Origin: Enoplosus armatus
Lineage: Eukaryota; Chordata; Actinopteri; Centrarchiformes; Enoplosidae
Length of the DNA stretch: 64,000 nt
Assembly (NCBI RefSeq): GCF_043641665.1
Contig: NC_092184.1
Location: 16,304,108-16,368,107 of the forward strand
Direction of reading: 5' to 3'
Both the position numbers and the translations under genes were made by a program. Every line of letters begins with the position of its first letter. Position 1 is the first letter of the stretch. The notes beneath the pieces are model-generated. The model saw only the letters and a program-made list of their open reading frames with translations, was not told where the DNA came from and ran no database searches. Positions 1 to 27,695 of this stretch are shown here, piece after piece.

Positions 1-420
1 TTGTCATAGAGAGAAAAGGGACTCATTTGGTTGTCTCAAGTCTGATGGTGCGGCACTGAAACTGCATCATTACTTTAATATAGCACCTTGGTTACTGGTC
101 TGACTCGCAAACAACCATTATCAACCAAAAAGAACAATACACACAGTATTCCAAAATGTAGTATACATGTACATGATCAAGGAGTTCAGTGTGATTCAGC
201 ATTACAGTGCTTTTATTCCTCCAAACACCCTCCCTCCCTCCCATCCTGCGGGGCTCACATAAAACATGAATCCACTGTATTAGGCAGATTATCTCATCTG
301 CCATTCAAGATGCAAAGTCATCTCTAGCGGATGACAGTTGCACTGTCAGGTCGTCTCATTTTATGCCATTTTATACGTCAGCCTACGAACTATGACAGCT
401 AGGGCAGTCCACAGACACAA

Positions 421-433
421 CACACACTCACAG

Positions 434-464
<31 letters not shown>

Positions 465-493
465 CACACACGCACACACACACACACACACAC
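421..493. repeat. (CA)n microsatellite
   Basis: Imperfect CA dinucleotide run with GCA interruptions. It creates a His/Thr-repeat open frame that is not a gene. Confidence 0.95.
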
Positions 494-2164
494 ATGCAGA
501 CCTGTGACCAGTTGTTAAATAATAATTATTATTATCAATAATGAAGCAATATCTATTAATATTTCTTTTTGCACAAGTTAATATGAATTAATACTTGGAA
601 CATGTGTTTTAAACTCAAAGAAAAGAAAAAATATATATAGATGATTAACATACAGTAAATATAAATACATAGTCATAGCTGAAATGCACTCTTGCAGTCC
701 TCCATGTTCAGTTTCCCTCACTGGTTCAGCAGTTGTTCAATCTTCTGTTCACCCTCAAAAAATTACAATAACTACATAACTTGCATTGTTATTTAGTTGC
801 AGTTAAATCTAACGACAGAACCTTAACAAGGTCACATGCCGGTGATAATTGTGTAACCTTTGTTCATAGTTGTGGTGACAGACCCTGTAAGGCAAGGAAA
901 TATAATAACTGAATGCAGTGTTTTTTAAAGCTGCACTGGAGAGAATTTCTAAATACAAAAATAAACTCATTTTACCCAAATCAAGCAGTGGGGATGCAAC
1001 AGAGAGGAGCATCCTGCCGACCCTAACTGAGATGCCATTGCTTCCAAATTAACCTCTGCTGTCAGGTGTGATTACGAGCGTCAAGTCCTCTCTGTGTACA
1101 TGAAATATTTAATCCAAACTGAAGCGCAGAAATCCTCAACTTGCTCCAACTCTCCAGTTTTTTGGCTCTTCTTCCTCTTCATCATCCCCATTACACTAGC
1201 TGTTAGTAACATGAAATGTAGATCAGAGGAGAGCACACTGATCCCATGGTTTCTGCATTGTCTTGAAGTGTCCAAATTCAAACAGTTACCTCTTGCTTCC
1301 ATTTAGTGCCACTAGTTGTCTGCTGCAGCTTTAAATGACCCCACTTATATTTTGGGAAATACCCTTGCTGGCCATCTAATCAGCTGAGACTGTCAGTTTC
1401 ATCTTTGCGTGTCCAGTACAGAGATCGGTCTGGGATGTGTTGTGGTTAGTCTAGCTCTGCAAAGCAGGAGGAAACGGTTAGCCTAGCTCTGTTAAAGGTA
1501 CCTTCAAAAAACTTCAAAGCTGTCGTATTTAGGGGAAACCACTCGGAAACTCATCGTCTGACTGTGAAATTGAATTACTGTTTTCTCTTATTGAACAAAA
1601 ATGGAAAATCATTGCAGCGTGGGGACAGATAGAGGGTGGTGGTGGTGATGGAGGGGAGCCGTATGTAGATCAGCCCTCCAGCGTTAAGGGTGATGTGTTC
1701 TTTTCTTTTTCTTCATCAACAGCGCCTGCTCTTCTTTTATTTTTAGATGGGTTGACGGAGAGAGGGATGAAGGGAGGAGCAAGTAAAGGAGGGACAGCAG
1801 ATGAAGAGAAAAGAAATTCTGTGCTTAGATAGTGCTGCGTGGTGTCACAGAGTGGACAGGTCTCTGACGGTAGCTTCTGTTTGTGTGCTTCTATCTCCAG
1901 ATTATGTGCCAGCCAGAATGGGACTACAAGAGAGCCCTGAGCAGATCCCAGGTCAGTGCAGCCCAGAGGGAAAGGGGAGGAAGGATGTGTGTATGCCGTG
2001 TTTGGCATGATTTTTTTCTCAGCTTAGTGTTGTAGAATAGCACTTGACTCATTACTGTGGGATATTTTTAAACAACTAATTTGAATTAGTTTGTGAGTTC
2101 ACAGATTTGTTTTGTGATTTTTGTTGCTAAACCTTCTCCTCTTATGCAACATGTAGTTCAACTT

Positions 2165-2415
2165 AAAGCTGCTACGATTACTTGATTAATCGATGATTCG
2201 ATCGAAAGTAAATTAGTTGCCAACTATTTTTCAAGCAAAAATGTAAAAAGTTTGCTGGTTCCGGCTTCTTAAATGTCAGAATTTACTGCTTTTCTTTGTT
2301 GTTTATGATAGTAAATGAGGAGTCTTTGGGTTTTGGACTGTTGGTTGGACAAAACAAGCTATTTGAAGGCGTCACTTTGGGCTATGGGAAATTGTCATGA
2401 ACGATTTTCAATTGA
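2165..2415. repeat. Dispersed teleost repeat with ATTAATCGAT-type end
   Basis: The stretch starts with alternating TTAATCGAT-like words and continues with blocks on Thr/Lys-poor AT-rich sequence. I recognise this pattern as an abundant teleost interspersed repeat that normally ends in runs of nested ATTAATCGAT motifs. The far end here is degraded. Class (probably a non-autonomous DNA element) and exact borders are inference. Confidence 0.55.
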
Positions 2416-3368
2416 ACGGGCCACACAAAATCCAAGTTAATTCATATACATTTTGAGAAATCGTCACCATCAGAGAATATTTTTTCACCATAGATATTGC
2501 TGGTTTGACTTCTCCCACTAAGGCTCCTTCATTTTAAAACATGATCTTTGTAATAGTCACCACTTATGTATTACTTGATAATAGATTTGATATTTAAACC
2601 ATCCATAATTTTCTCCATACTGGACATGCAGCTCCAGCTTTAGCCATCAACAAACCTGCCTTCATTATAGACTTTTAATGAATCAATATGTACCTCAGTT
2701 TCCTGATGCAGAAAGCCCTGTTCTGATAATACATGTTACTCGCTGCTCGGTTGTCATGCATCACCTGCTATCACAGGAAACACTTGACAAGTAGTGGGCG
2801 TAGTATAGCCGTGGCCAACTGAGCCCCGAACAACTATTTTATGGTTCATAGACGAGTCACTTTGATCTTTGTCCCGATGTATCCTAGCAACCAGGTATTT
2901 TCAATACAACTGATTTCTGTGTACTGCAGGTCTTCTCATCCCTGAACCACCGGTGAACATTTGCAATTGGCAGATGCAGAGGCAGGGGCGGGTGAGAGGA
3001 CAGAGGGAGGTTCATGAAGCAGCAGAGAAGCAGAGCAGAGGAGAGGGCGAGGGCGAGTGTTTGTGGGCTACATTATTGAAATGTCAGTTGCTTTGGATTG
3101 ACACGACTGTGATATTTGAACTAGGGTTAGAGGAAAGGAAGTGAGCATAAAGCTGTATCATATCTATAGGAATCTAGATAGCAAGATCAGGTTTGAGTGG
3201 TTGTGTTCAAACTGAGCACGAATGATGCAGAGAAGGCACTCAGCAAGTATCATGGGACGCCAGCAGGACAACACACGTCCTCCTAAACAGGTTCAGTATT
3301 GGTTTAACTGGAGTCTCTCCCTTTCAGTCTGGGTGTGTGCTGTTGTATGTGCATGTGCATGCACTAGG

Positions 3369-3370
<2 letters not shown>

Positions 3371-3420
<50 letters not shown>
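3371..3420. repeat. (GT)n microsatellite
   Basis: Pure GT run of about 25 units, followed by GCACGTGTGC. Confidence 0.95.
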
Positions 3421-3422
<2 letters not shown>

Positions 3423-5477
3423 ACGTGTGCAGAAAAAGGAAAGCCATTTAATCAGCAATGATGAGATGGTTTAATTAGGACAACTTGAAGCAATGTCTAA
3501 ATTAAGCTTCTTGATATCGCCTAGTTTTTAGGTCAATTATGTGAGAGACTGGTGTTCGTAAGCAGGAGAGTGAAGAGGTTCAGTGTCACTGTTGTTCTTC
3601 GATGGGTACTATTTGTTGAGCAGCATGTCCTATAAGGATGGATGTGTTATCTGAGTTATAGACCATGTGTTATCTCTCACCAACACAATGGTTTGCATAG
3701 TTTCATTATCTTCAACTCAAAGAACAATTGCATCGATATATATTGATTTTGTGTTAGCATCAGCTTTGCACATTGTCAGTATGAGAGAAAGCTAGATCTG
3801 TTACAAAATGAAAACAAATTGGTCGTATCTTGACCAGCTCAGAAAACACATCTCGGCTTGTCCATACTCCTCCCGAAACACATACTTTGCTAGTCATTAT
3901 TACCAAATCAATAGTTGTATTTTAAAGGATTAATAGCCTTGCAACTGTGGGCCGCTCCTGCGCTGCAGTCTTGCAGCTGTTTGCAATTCTGCATCCATCC
4001 TCCTGTATCCAGAACATGAACTTGTCCTCTGGCATGTTGTGTTGGCTCCAGTGCTTCAGCATTAATTGGTGTAAAGGCTTTCCACATATTTTATACTCTT
4101 CTGTACTGTTGGTGTAGCAGGACAGAAACAATGGGCAGCTCCCCACTGTAGTGCTGTATTTACAGTTGTAGATGAGGCTGCGGAGGAGCTCAGCTGGCCT
4201 GCTAGAGTGAGCGGTTCTCTTTTTCACTTGACTGGCCATGGCCTGCCTGTGGACTCAGCTCCTCTCTTTCTCTCTCTCTGTCGCTCTTTTCCTCTTTATC
4301 TCTCTCTCTCTCTTTCTCTCTGCTCTCACCATCTGCCTTTATGCCTGATCTGCCCACATATCCTCTAACTGTCTCTCAGAGAGGGCTGGGGGATGGGGGT
4401 TAGGAGGGAAAACTGGAAATAGTGGGAAATAGCAGATATGAGAGGAGGCCGAAACTGGAGAGAAAATAATAATTGTGAGAGAGTGAGAGAGAGAGAAAGG
4501 GGAATTGTCAATGTCATTATTTTTCAGAGCCAGTATGAGAAGTGAAAATCTGGTTTGGTATCTGTGTCATCTCCATTTGTGTGAAATTAGCCCAAATTTG
4601 GGTTTGGTGCTAGCGTACATCCCCATGACACATAGACGTGTGCTCAATGGAATAGCCCCATATTCAGGCATGATAACCAAAATCTTCAAATAAATTCAGG
4701 TTACCTGTTTTTCTGTGCATACGAGATTCTTGCTCTAGGCTCCCTTTTAAATGATCAAAGATTAAGGTAATTGAAAATAGTAAAAATTATTATTAAGGGG
4801 AATTCCAGTGGTGAAAGATTTCATTCACTACTACTTTCTTACTTTTCTTGGCCAAAGAAATAATATAATTCAATAAAATAGTCCAGCAGTAACTCTTTCT
4901 GTTGATGCTGTATCATGGTCATTTTGTGATGTATATAAAATTCTAAGGTGTCACCACATACTGTATGTATGACCACATATTGTATGTGTCCATCTAAACG
5001 CCCGACCCTACTCTGAATGGATAGTGGTTCACCTTTTAACATTGATGATGTTATGTGGCTTTACTAGCGATCCACATCAGTAGTTCTATTCTTAGGAGCT
5101 TGATGTACACAGATCTTATTTTACCTATCTGTGCACATCATCATAGACCAGTGTTTGATATTGTCTTCTGTTACAGTGCACTGCATTTGCTGGGGGATTA
5201 TGACCCATCTCTCTGTGCGCAGCATGTACTGTATAACCCTGAAAGCCCGACAGACTGATCCCAAGGGACAATTCTGGTACATGCATGCTTGTGTGTGTGT
5301 CTGTGTGTGTGTGCGCTGTTGATTTACTCATTGACCATCGTTCCCCCTGCTGTCTCCTGTGGGCCTTTATGCTGGGAGGAATCGATAACCTTCTCCCTCG
5401 CCTTGCCTCTCCACTGTGTCTCCTCCAGAACGGCGCTCTGTAGCACTCCATCAGCTCAAATGCTTATGCATGTTGCT

Positions 5478-5515
5478 CTGAATGGACACTGAATGGACAC
5501 TGAATGGACTGAATG
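5478..5515. repeat. Short 11-bp tandem repeat
   Basis: The word GAATGGACACT is repeated about two and a half times and then partly again (ACTGAATG). No function is apparent. Confidence 0.7.
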
Positions 5516-5585
5516 TAGGTTGTTGTTAAAAAAAATGCTAAAATATCAGACTTGTAACAGAGAAAAGTGCCATGAAAACAGCCGG

Positions 5586-5586
<1 letters not shown>

Positions 5587-5653
<67 letters not shown>
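5587..5653. repeat. (CA)n microsatellite
   Basis: Pure CA run of about 33 units within the presumed pde3a intron. Confidence 0.95.
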
Positions 5654-5654
<1 letters not shown>

Positions 5655-8600
5655 TCAAGCTCCCTTTATCTCACTCTCCCCCTGACATTAGCTGAACAGA
5701 GTCCATTACTGCCAGGTAATGGGTGAATGTCACAATAGCAGGATGTCATAAAGCTCTGGAGTGGTCTAATGGGTTTTGTTCAGGTTGAGGTGACACATGC
5801 ACACTCGCACATGCACACACATACAGACACGCACTCTTCCGGGAAACTATCTTCCAATGTGCTTGATGCATTTACTCATCACATCACAGCCCTGGGCTCT
5901 GAAATGTTTGAAGAGCTCATACAATCTGTTTAAGGAAGCAAATTATAAGAATCATCTGTCACTTGGTTTAAATTCAGGGGGGTGGTTCTGCTGTTGTTAC
6001 CTTATACGTTTCCCCATCTACTCCACCCACACATCCTATACACGTAGACAACTCCAAGGCTCAGGATGTGAAAAACCACTGAATGAAATCAAGACCGAAG
6101 TGACAAAGTTAAGCACAGATACAAGCAGAGTGGCAAAAGCAGAGGTTGCTGCCAGTTGCCAAGCCTAGTAGCCTCGGGGGGCAGGCAGATGGGAGAGCGA
6201 AGGCTTACGGATGGAGTGATCACGTGAGCTTATTTGCTTCATGTGTTGGCACACTAGAGGAGAGGAGGATGCAGGAGGAGGAGAGCAGGGGTGGAAGATG
6301 AGAAATCATCCAGGCCAGTTTGAAAGTCTTAATTCACCCAGTCTAGAAATCCTCCATTGTTCCATCAGCTCTCCTGTTATTTCCGTTTCAGAACTTTTCT
6401 TAGTTTACATTTACAGCATTTTACTTTTGGTTGTAATTTGCTTTCTTCAAGGAGTCAAGAGTAGAGAGAGATAGATTATAGGAGATATCTAAATTATCAG
6501 CTCAACACAGATTGTTATCCAATTAATGGTGGCCAAAATACTGAGTAAATAGATAAGATAGATAGATCAGCTACAGCTGTCATCATTAGGCTAATTAGTT
6601 TTTTTCCCAAGAGATTTATTTTCAATGCTGAACAGCATATGAACAGACAGTAGTGAAGAGGCTGTTGGTAATAACTGTTTTATTCTTTAAGATACCCTTA
6701 CTCCAGTATGGCTTTCTTCATATTTCATTGATAACCAGATTTTTCCAAATGTTTCTTTTCTTTACACACACACACATATCAGTACCAGCACTGGTTGCTA
6801 AAGACCCTAAAAATGAAGTTTGAGGAGTGAACACACATACAGATGGTCAGGTAGGGCTGGATATGAACCAACTGTAAAGCTGTCAAGTTCTCAAAGCTGA
6901 CATCGAATATGTGGTCACATTGTAATCCTGTTTACATATTTTTGATCAGATAGTTCCTGATTTAAATCAAAATGTTAGGCTATTTCTTACTGGGGCAAAG
7001 TTCTTGTACGGCTGCTTGTGTGTAGACAACATGCAACAAGAATTGTCCTTCTTTTCTTGAATGAATGGAAACGTGCATATCAGAGTAGGTTATCAAGATA
7101 AGTACTGTTTGTACCAAGACTTGGGTATTCAGTCCAGTTGGTGTTGCCAGTCAGTGCAGAGAAAATTAGGGAGTGTGTGATGTTTAAGGATTCAAATGTG
7201 GCTCACTTTTGCTTTCTGGTCCAGTCGCAAGATTATTTTGAACATGTTTGGCTTTCGTGATTGAAACTAGAAGTTTCTACATCATAGGCATGAGTGGGAG
7301 AAATAATACCTAAAAAAATATCTGAGACTGCCAATTAAATAGAAAAATTGTGTGATCTGCCACGAATTTGACAGAGTTATTGTATAACACAGTTCATCCA
7401 AGGTTCAGTGGAGAGCCACAGTTCAGCTGACTGTTCATTCACCTGCAACTCTCTCTGCAGTGAACAGTCCTTGTCGGCTCTTTCTCTCCTATTTAACCAA
7501 ACTGTGTCTTTTCTTTGATTTTCTTTCTCCGTTTCCACAGAATTTGCAGCAGAAATATTTTAGGTACAGTCATAAGAATATTCGTGTTCTCGCAAGGTTT
7601 GAGGGTTTGCCTTTCGACACACCTCTAATCATAGTTAGAAGTTAGTAATAGTTAATCACTAGTCGCCTAGTGTGTAGTCCGCTGTATCCAACCTTACTCA
7701 GCTGCTTGAGTTGTGCCTCTTTGTGGCTGAAAAAACTTTGTGTAAGTTGATGAATGTGTAGGATGTCTAGTCTTTGCTACTGTAATATTCAGTTCTGACT
7801 TTAAACAGTTGTCTCGCACCTTTCTAGTGGGATATTTGAAAAAAAATAGTTTTGATAGTCGTCTTTACGCCAATAAGCACAGTTAGATTTTCCATGATTG
7901 CATTGTTGCAAGATTTGAGAAATACATCCTTTATCATGTACAAATTGTCTTTAGCTTTCTCAACATGGATTGACTTTGCTAATTACAAAAGCTAAATTAC
8001 ATGCATTTATACATTCTGTACACGTATATACATGTTGGTGTGTGGATATGTTTCGGAGTGTGAGGAAATTGATTATAAGCTAAAGAGGAACTGATTAGCA
8101 CATGTTGACATTAACGGTGGAATCCATTCCTGAAACCACACATGGTTGACCTTTGACATAGATGAGCGTTTGAGCTTATCGGTCAATATGTTGAATCAGT
8201 GACGGCTTAGGCAGGAGGGGCTGGGAGCGGGGTGTGTTATTCTTTAACAGAACATTGGAGGATGTCTATTGGTTATGTTTTTATGGCTATGATATGTTTA
8301 ACGCTGTCTCTACTAACCTTTACATGTTCAACCCACGTAGCCATCATGCTACTAGCTTTAATTCCAATCACATTTATAGACTTTCACATCACCTGACTAA
8401 GATGTTGATACACCTTACAGTACAACAACAGACAGGATGTCATAGTCAGTTCCTTCTTGGACTGTAAAATGTTTAATTTAGCATAAAGACGGGTGCACAC
8501 ACACACGTGCCGTCTCCAGCACGCAGACAAACATCCTCTTTCTCGCTCAGCTGTATGCGTCAGTGTGGTGTGACATTTGTTCACTGCATCATCACTGCAT

Positions 8601-8677
8601 TTCACCAGAAATGAACAAAGAATGATTATCTTATTCTCCGTCTCTCTTCCTCTCCTTTCCTGTCTTCTCTTCTCCAG

Positions 8678-22601
<13,924 letters not shown>

Positions 22602-23221
22602 TATTATGAACTTTGACCTCCTCTCAAACCAGGAATCTGAACGTTGTCTAAAAATGTTTGTTTCTTTCCTAACTAAACTCTTGATATGGTAGCCAGCACA
22701 TCACTTCGACACAACACTGTAGAAGATGTTTTGGGTAATATGTGCCTAACTGGGTTTGAGGACAGGGATGATGCATGCCCAGTTCATCTGACAAAGGGAG
22801 AGAGGTGAGATGAGCAAAAGATGACGTGACTGAGGAAAAAGAAAAAGAGAATGATTGGGACTGTATTTGTTTTTGTTGTAGTGTTTGTTTTAGTCTGGAT
22901 CTGGTGCCCTGCCCTCACCCAGGCTGCCCATCCTGCACTACGGGCCAAGCACGCTGAATCACAGATTCACTCCACCAGTGAGTAATACACTGTCACAAGC
23001 CCCCCCCCCCACGCCTTGTTGCTCCCATGCTATCAGCACACTGTGGAGCCACCCACCTGGTTGAGGATGTGCAACAAGCCCCTTCTCCTTGAAGACAATG
23101 GGATGAAAGCCAGGGAAAAAGCTGTGTCCACTGAGGCTTAGCCGTGTGGGTTTCAAGGGAGACGGAAATAAGGACCAGTTGTAGCACATTGTGTATACAG
23201 ACATACACCCACTCAAGCTTT

Positions 23222-23224
<3 letters not shown>

Positions 23225-23287
<63 letters not shown>

Positions 23288-23304
23288 CCACTCACACACA
23301 CACA
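23225..23304. repeat. (CA)n microsatellite
   Basis: Long pure CA run to 23285, then CTCCCACT and a second short CA run. It lies about 620 bp after the pde3a stop, possibly within the 3' UTR. Confidence 0.95.
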
Positions 23305-24219
23305 ATGCTACAGTAGAAACACATTCCATACTCAGAACAGATAGGAAGTTTAACAAAGAGCCCTGTTGCTCCAAAAGCTTTATTCTCGCTCAAGGAAAAA
23401 CATACAAAACAAGGTTTTGTTCATCAACAATGTTTGTCCTTAATCGCATGTTTTCTCCCCGTCTGTTGTTACTCAAAGACACTTACACGTTTCCAGGCCA
23501 CACAACTCAGGAAGGCAGACACCCGTAGAAAAACAGAAACAAGAAGGACTTGCCGTGTCCTTTTCCGTTTACTTGCTTTAAGAATTTCTTTCTGTGCTGC
23601 ATGAGATGCCATTGATTTGCCGATATACCCAGAGACGCGTGGTTCCCTTTGTGAATCACAAAGGAACCACAAGGGAAAAAAGCTCATTGATCACATTATA
23701 CTGTGTATCACAATTATAGTTCATTTCGTCTGCTCTCTCAGTGTCGGCCTCCCATTGGTCCCTATGCTGTAACGCAGGAGATCATACTGTTAATCACATT
23801 AAAACTAACTCACAAGACTTGGTAATAAGGTAATGTGTTTTATTAGGTAAATATAATTTGTGCCCGCATTTTATGTCACTTCCCAACTAGTTTGCTTAAT
23901 CTAGAATAAGACAAGAATTCTTCCTTCTTTGCAATATCATTTATAGCCTGGTATGTAGGCCAAATGTTTCAGAAAGTAATCCAGTAAGCCATAGTGGCAA
24001 GAGCTGACTCACAGCTCCAAATCACACAAGAGGATATACGTCAATAAGACATTAAGAACAATACTACCCTGTGGAGCCTGTTGCCATCCAGGGGGTGCTA
24101 TGTACCCACAAGAAACTATCTGCACGCCTCAATCAGATCCAGATAATTTGATCTTTAATTATTTTGCACAAAAAGGCAAAGAAAGTAATATTAACCATTT
24201 CTGAGCCATGTAAAAAAAC

Positions 24220-24318
24220 ACAGCTGCATAAATGTATACTGATAATTAATATACAGCTGCATAAATGTATACTGATAATTAATATACAGCTGCATAAATG
24301 TATAATGATAATTAATAT
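24220..24318. repeat. Three-copy 33-bp tandem repeat
   Basis: Three adjacent 33-bp units start ACAGCTGCATAAATGTATAC at 24220, 24253 and 24286. The first two are identical and the third differs at one base. Units are directly adjacent with no spacers, so this is not a CRISPR array. Confidence 0.97.
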
Positions 24319-26863
24319 ATGATGTTAATTATTAATTTATTTAAGTAAAGTCAAATTTAGGATTAATGGAAAGTCTCGTAGTCTCAAATGCTGCCATCTG
24401 TAATTTTCCGTGACACTGTCAGGGTTCGTTTTTTTTTACCTACACTGAGGAGATCTGATGATGAGATGTAAAATAATGACGTCTGCGTTCTGCAGTTTCT
24501 TTTTAAAGTAACATATTTTGGCCAAAAGTGCAATCGAGTAATCGAAAGCTCCATTGAAATCTGATTATAGGCCAGCAGACTCACCACACCACCTTTTTTT
24601 TTCTCCATTTGTCGTCCTTACTGATGACATCGCGTACGGCTTAACGTGTTGTGTCAGTGCTCTCCTTTGATGTCCTCAGAGAGGCAGATTGGTGGTGATG
24701 GAGGAAAGTGAACAGGGAGAACAGCCTCAGTAATGAGACTTGGTAATGAAAGAGGAAGGAGGAGACGGAGAAGCCTTTTAGCTTGACTTGTAGCTGCTTA
24801 TGAGGGGTCAGAGGGGTCTCAGATATTTTTCACATTTCAACAGATCCCTCTAGATGTAACTCTTTGAAGATGAGCCGGATTCAAAATCATGTGATGATGT
24901 ACGTTTCCAAGTCTGTAAAATGTATTACAGGGATATGCAGTACAGTATATTTGATCTGACATCTGGAAAGCAACAGGGGCACTCGGTGCATCCAGATCCG
25001 GAGATTTAAGGATGCTTTGTGTCTCCACTTACCGTTTTGTAGCAGGTACTTTGTGTCAAAACTGAAAAGCGAACTAGGGCACATTTTAATACAATTGAAA
25101 GACTTTCTTGTGACAGCACTGAAGCTGCCTGAGATTTAAGGCTGACTCAACATGTGAGATAGACTTGGAAAGGTAAATCAGACTAGGGAGCGTGTGGTTC
25201 TATCTGCAGTGGCACTAGATGTCAGAGAGGCATTTAAGCGGCATTGATCTGTAATTTTGCTTAAGCTCTGTAGCAGGTAGGAAATTTGCCACTTTGCAGT
25301 ACCCTCAATGATTAGCTGAGGTGCACACGAGATGACACAAAATGCCCAGGAGTATTGTGGTTTGTTAAGTCACCATAAACATTCAGAAACAAAATAGTAA
25401 ACATGACAATTAGAAGCTGCAAGTCGCGAGTGGCAGGTGAGTTCCTGGGTGAGGGGCGATCACTCTGATCACTACCTTACAAGAGAGGGCAACAACATAA
25501 CGCAACACTGACATGAAAACAGCAACCAAAAAGAGCATAAGATAGAAATACAAACATCCAAGGACATTAAACACTTTATGCAACCAGTCCTTCAGACATC
25601 ATTCACATCCGCTGGATAAAAACAGCCTAAGCAATCTATTAAACAGGCTTGTTGGCAGACACTGTCTAAGTTTTTGCTGGCTGAACTTGCCCTACTGTGA
25701 CCCAATTTCTTAACTCAATTAGAGTTTTGCTAACGTTAATACTGTCTAAATCCTTGGCTGTATCCATTGCACTGTTATCAAAATGCCCATTGTGCAAAGG
25801 AGAGCTAAACTGTGCAACATAATGCCCTTGACTGCTTATTCGCTGTACTTACAAAAGGGTGCAGTGGTTGAGCTTGTTTTTACTGCTATGAAAAAGAAAG
25901 CCTGTGCTAACCAAAGCCTGAGCTTATTGTTCGTGTTCAGTTGAAGTTGAGAGCTCTTAATAGGTGTTCAAAGTCTGATTTTTTATTTATTTATTTACGT
26001 TAGCTGTTGCAGACATTCAAAGACGGAACTTTTATTTTGAAAAACTGACTTGGGTTTGGCCTCACAAACTGTAATCCAGCATAATGAATTAATTAAAAGC
26101 GAAATGACCTAATGTTGATAATGTTGCTCAGCAACAGAAAAAAAGAGAGTGATATCTGACCCCTGAAACAAAGTACCTGCCAACACAAATGGCAGCAGCG
26201 TATTTGTTCCGTGTGCAGCAAGATACAGTTGGATTTAAAGTCCCCTCCTGGACCAAATGTCTTCCAATAGCCTCTCCTCGCATTGGCTTGTCATGACAAA
26301 TCTACCTGTAGCAGTAAAAATTATCTGTACACACCAGCTGATACACGACTGACCTGCACGTCTGTGGGTCATGTAAGGCATCGACTGGTATTTTTGAATC
26401 TCTGTACAGCAACGTAGCTTTCAAAACTTCAGTTACTCTAAAAATAACCAAGACTGTAAAAAGCTTTTGATGAAACATGAATGAGCTTGAGCTCCATGCA
26501 CTGTATATACCCTACGCACCATACAGTATATCGATGCCTCACTTGCAATCTAATGTGCATACTATTGCAATGGATTATTTTTCCTCACTTCTACCATCCC
26601 ATGCTCCACCTCTGTGTTTGGGAATTTGAAGACTTTCTCACACTCCCTTCACTTATTCACTTGAATTCTATGTGATCAGAGAATTCAAAGCTCACGAGGG
26701 ATCAAGTTAGTCAAAATATACGCTACCCTCCTCTGATCTCGCCCTCCCAGCCCTGCCTCACTAACTGTGTACACTACAGTGCAGCAATCAAAGAGACTTA
26801 ATCAAAGCTGTGATAGAATTTGGGGTCGCTATTTTTGTCATAAACAATCCAAAACATTAGAGC

Positions 26864-26864
<1 letters not shown>

Positions 26865-26895
<31 letters not shown>
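26865..26895. repeat. (TG)n microsatellite
   Basis: Pure TG run of about 15 units in intergenic sequence. Confidence 0.95.
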
Positions 26896-26897
<2 letters not shown>

Positions 26898-27695
26898 CCA
26901 TTGAGGCGGTTTTGAGTGAGACATGTGGGAGTGGTCAACTGGTCAAGTTTCCTTTCATCTTTTAAGAACAGGTTCCAGTTCTTTTTGCAATGAATTTAAA
27001 GGACCATACCAGTGTTTTTTCTATTTTCTGCTTCTTAACTACAAATCATGTATACTCAACATAACATATATCAACCATTTTCCCAAAGCCATTAGTTTTC
27101 ATTCATTTCTCTACAGTATGAAAATCTATTGTCACAATCCATCACACTGAACATTTGTTATGCAGTTTAACAGCGGATGAATTTGAAAGCGCTGCTCTGC
27201 ATTATTTCACAACACTGCAACTTGAAAATATGAATGCAGACTGGATTTTGAGCTCAAAAAAGTTTCAAGAGTATGCTAGATTTTCGTGTTGTGCAAAAAT
27301 GTATGGAAAACAATGGATGCGGTTGATAAAATACATCCAAATTGGTGAAACTGGGAGTCACTTGGAATGTAAAGTACAAATGATTTATTAAAGGGAATCA
27401 AACATGTGGAACCACTGGTATGGTCCCAAAGTAACTTAACACCAGTCAAGTTGTCTCTGTTACACTTGTAACCGCACCAAACAGTGATGTCACGGTGTAC
27501 TGACACACCCTGGAGTACACATGTACATCACTGCAGAAAGGTGACAAGTTAAACTACTGAAGAGTCAACAAAAACAAGGTTTTCAGGAGGTGTTAAGTTG
27601 CTCTTAAAGTTCATAGGTATCATAGTATCAACTATCTGCTGGCTCTCAATGACAGAAATGTTTGTGACAAAATGATTCATTATACCTCCTAAATA

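Larger units (their letters stand above)
1..8677 (+). other. pde3a intron (5' part outside window) with simple repeats
   Basis: No coding exon could be supported here. I looked for the N-terminal PDE3A exons (membrane-association segments and the serine/arginine-rich stretch before the first visible exon) and found none. The short open frames are chance or run through CA/TG repeats. The stretch ends in a pyrimidine-rich tract and AG directly before the first pde3a exon, so it is best read as the 3' part of a long intron. It holds microsatellites and one dispersed repeat, listed separately. That it is all intron is inference. Confidence 0.7.
22602..27695 (+). other. pde3a 3' UTR (extent unknown) and intergenic DNA
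   Basis: The pde3a 3' UTR must start here. I saw no AATAAA in the first kilobases; an ATTAAA at about 23799 is a possible weaker polyadenylation signal. The rest has CA/TG runs (23225-23304, 26865-26895), a poly-C patch near 23001 and a 33-bp tandem repeat at 24220. I found no gene. Confidence 0.6.

Noticed and set aside
338..541. Open frame with a His/Thr repeat
   Set aside because: It is a translation of the CA microsatellite. The same applies to the Cys/Val and His/Thr frames at 3222-3461, 5464-5726, 10418-10736, 22959-23528, 50590-50817 and 52490-52895.
1670..2008. Minus-strand frame of 112 codons
   Set aside because: No recognisable domain, no splice context and composition like the surrounding intron.
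24220..24318. Regularly spaced repeats as a CRISPR array
   Set aside because: Units are directly adjacent with no spacers and the host is a vertebrate; it is a tandem repeat.
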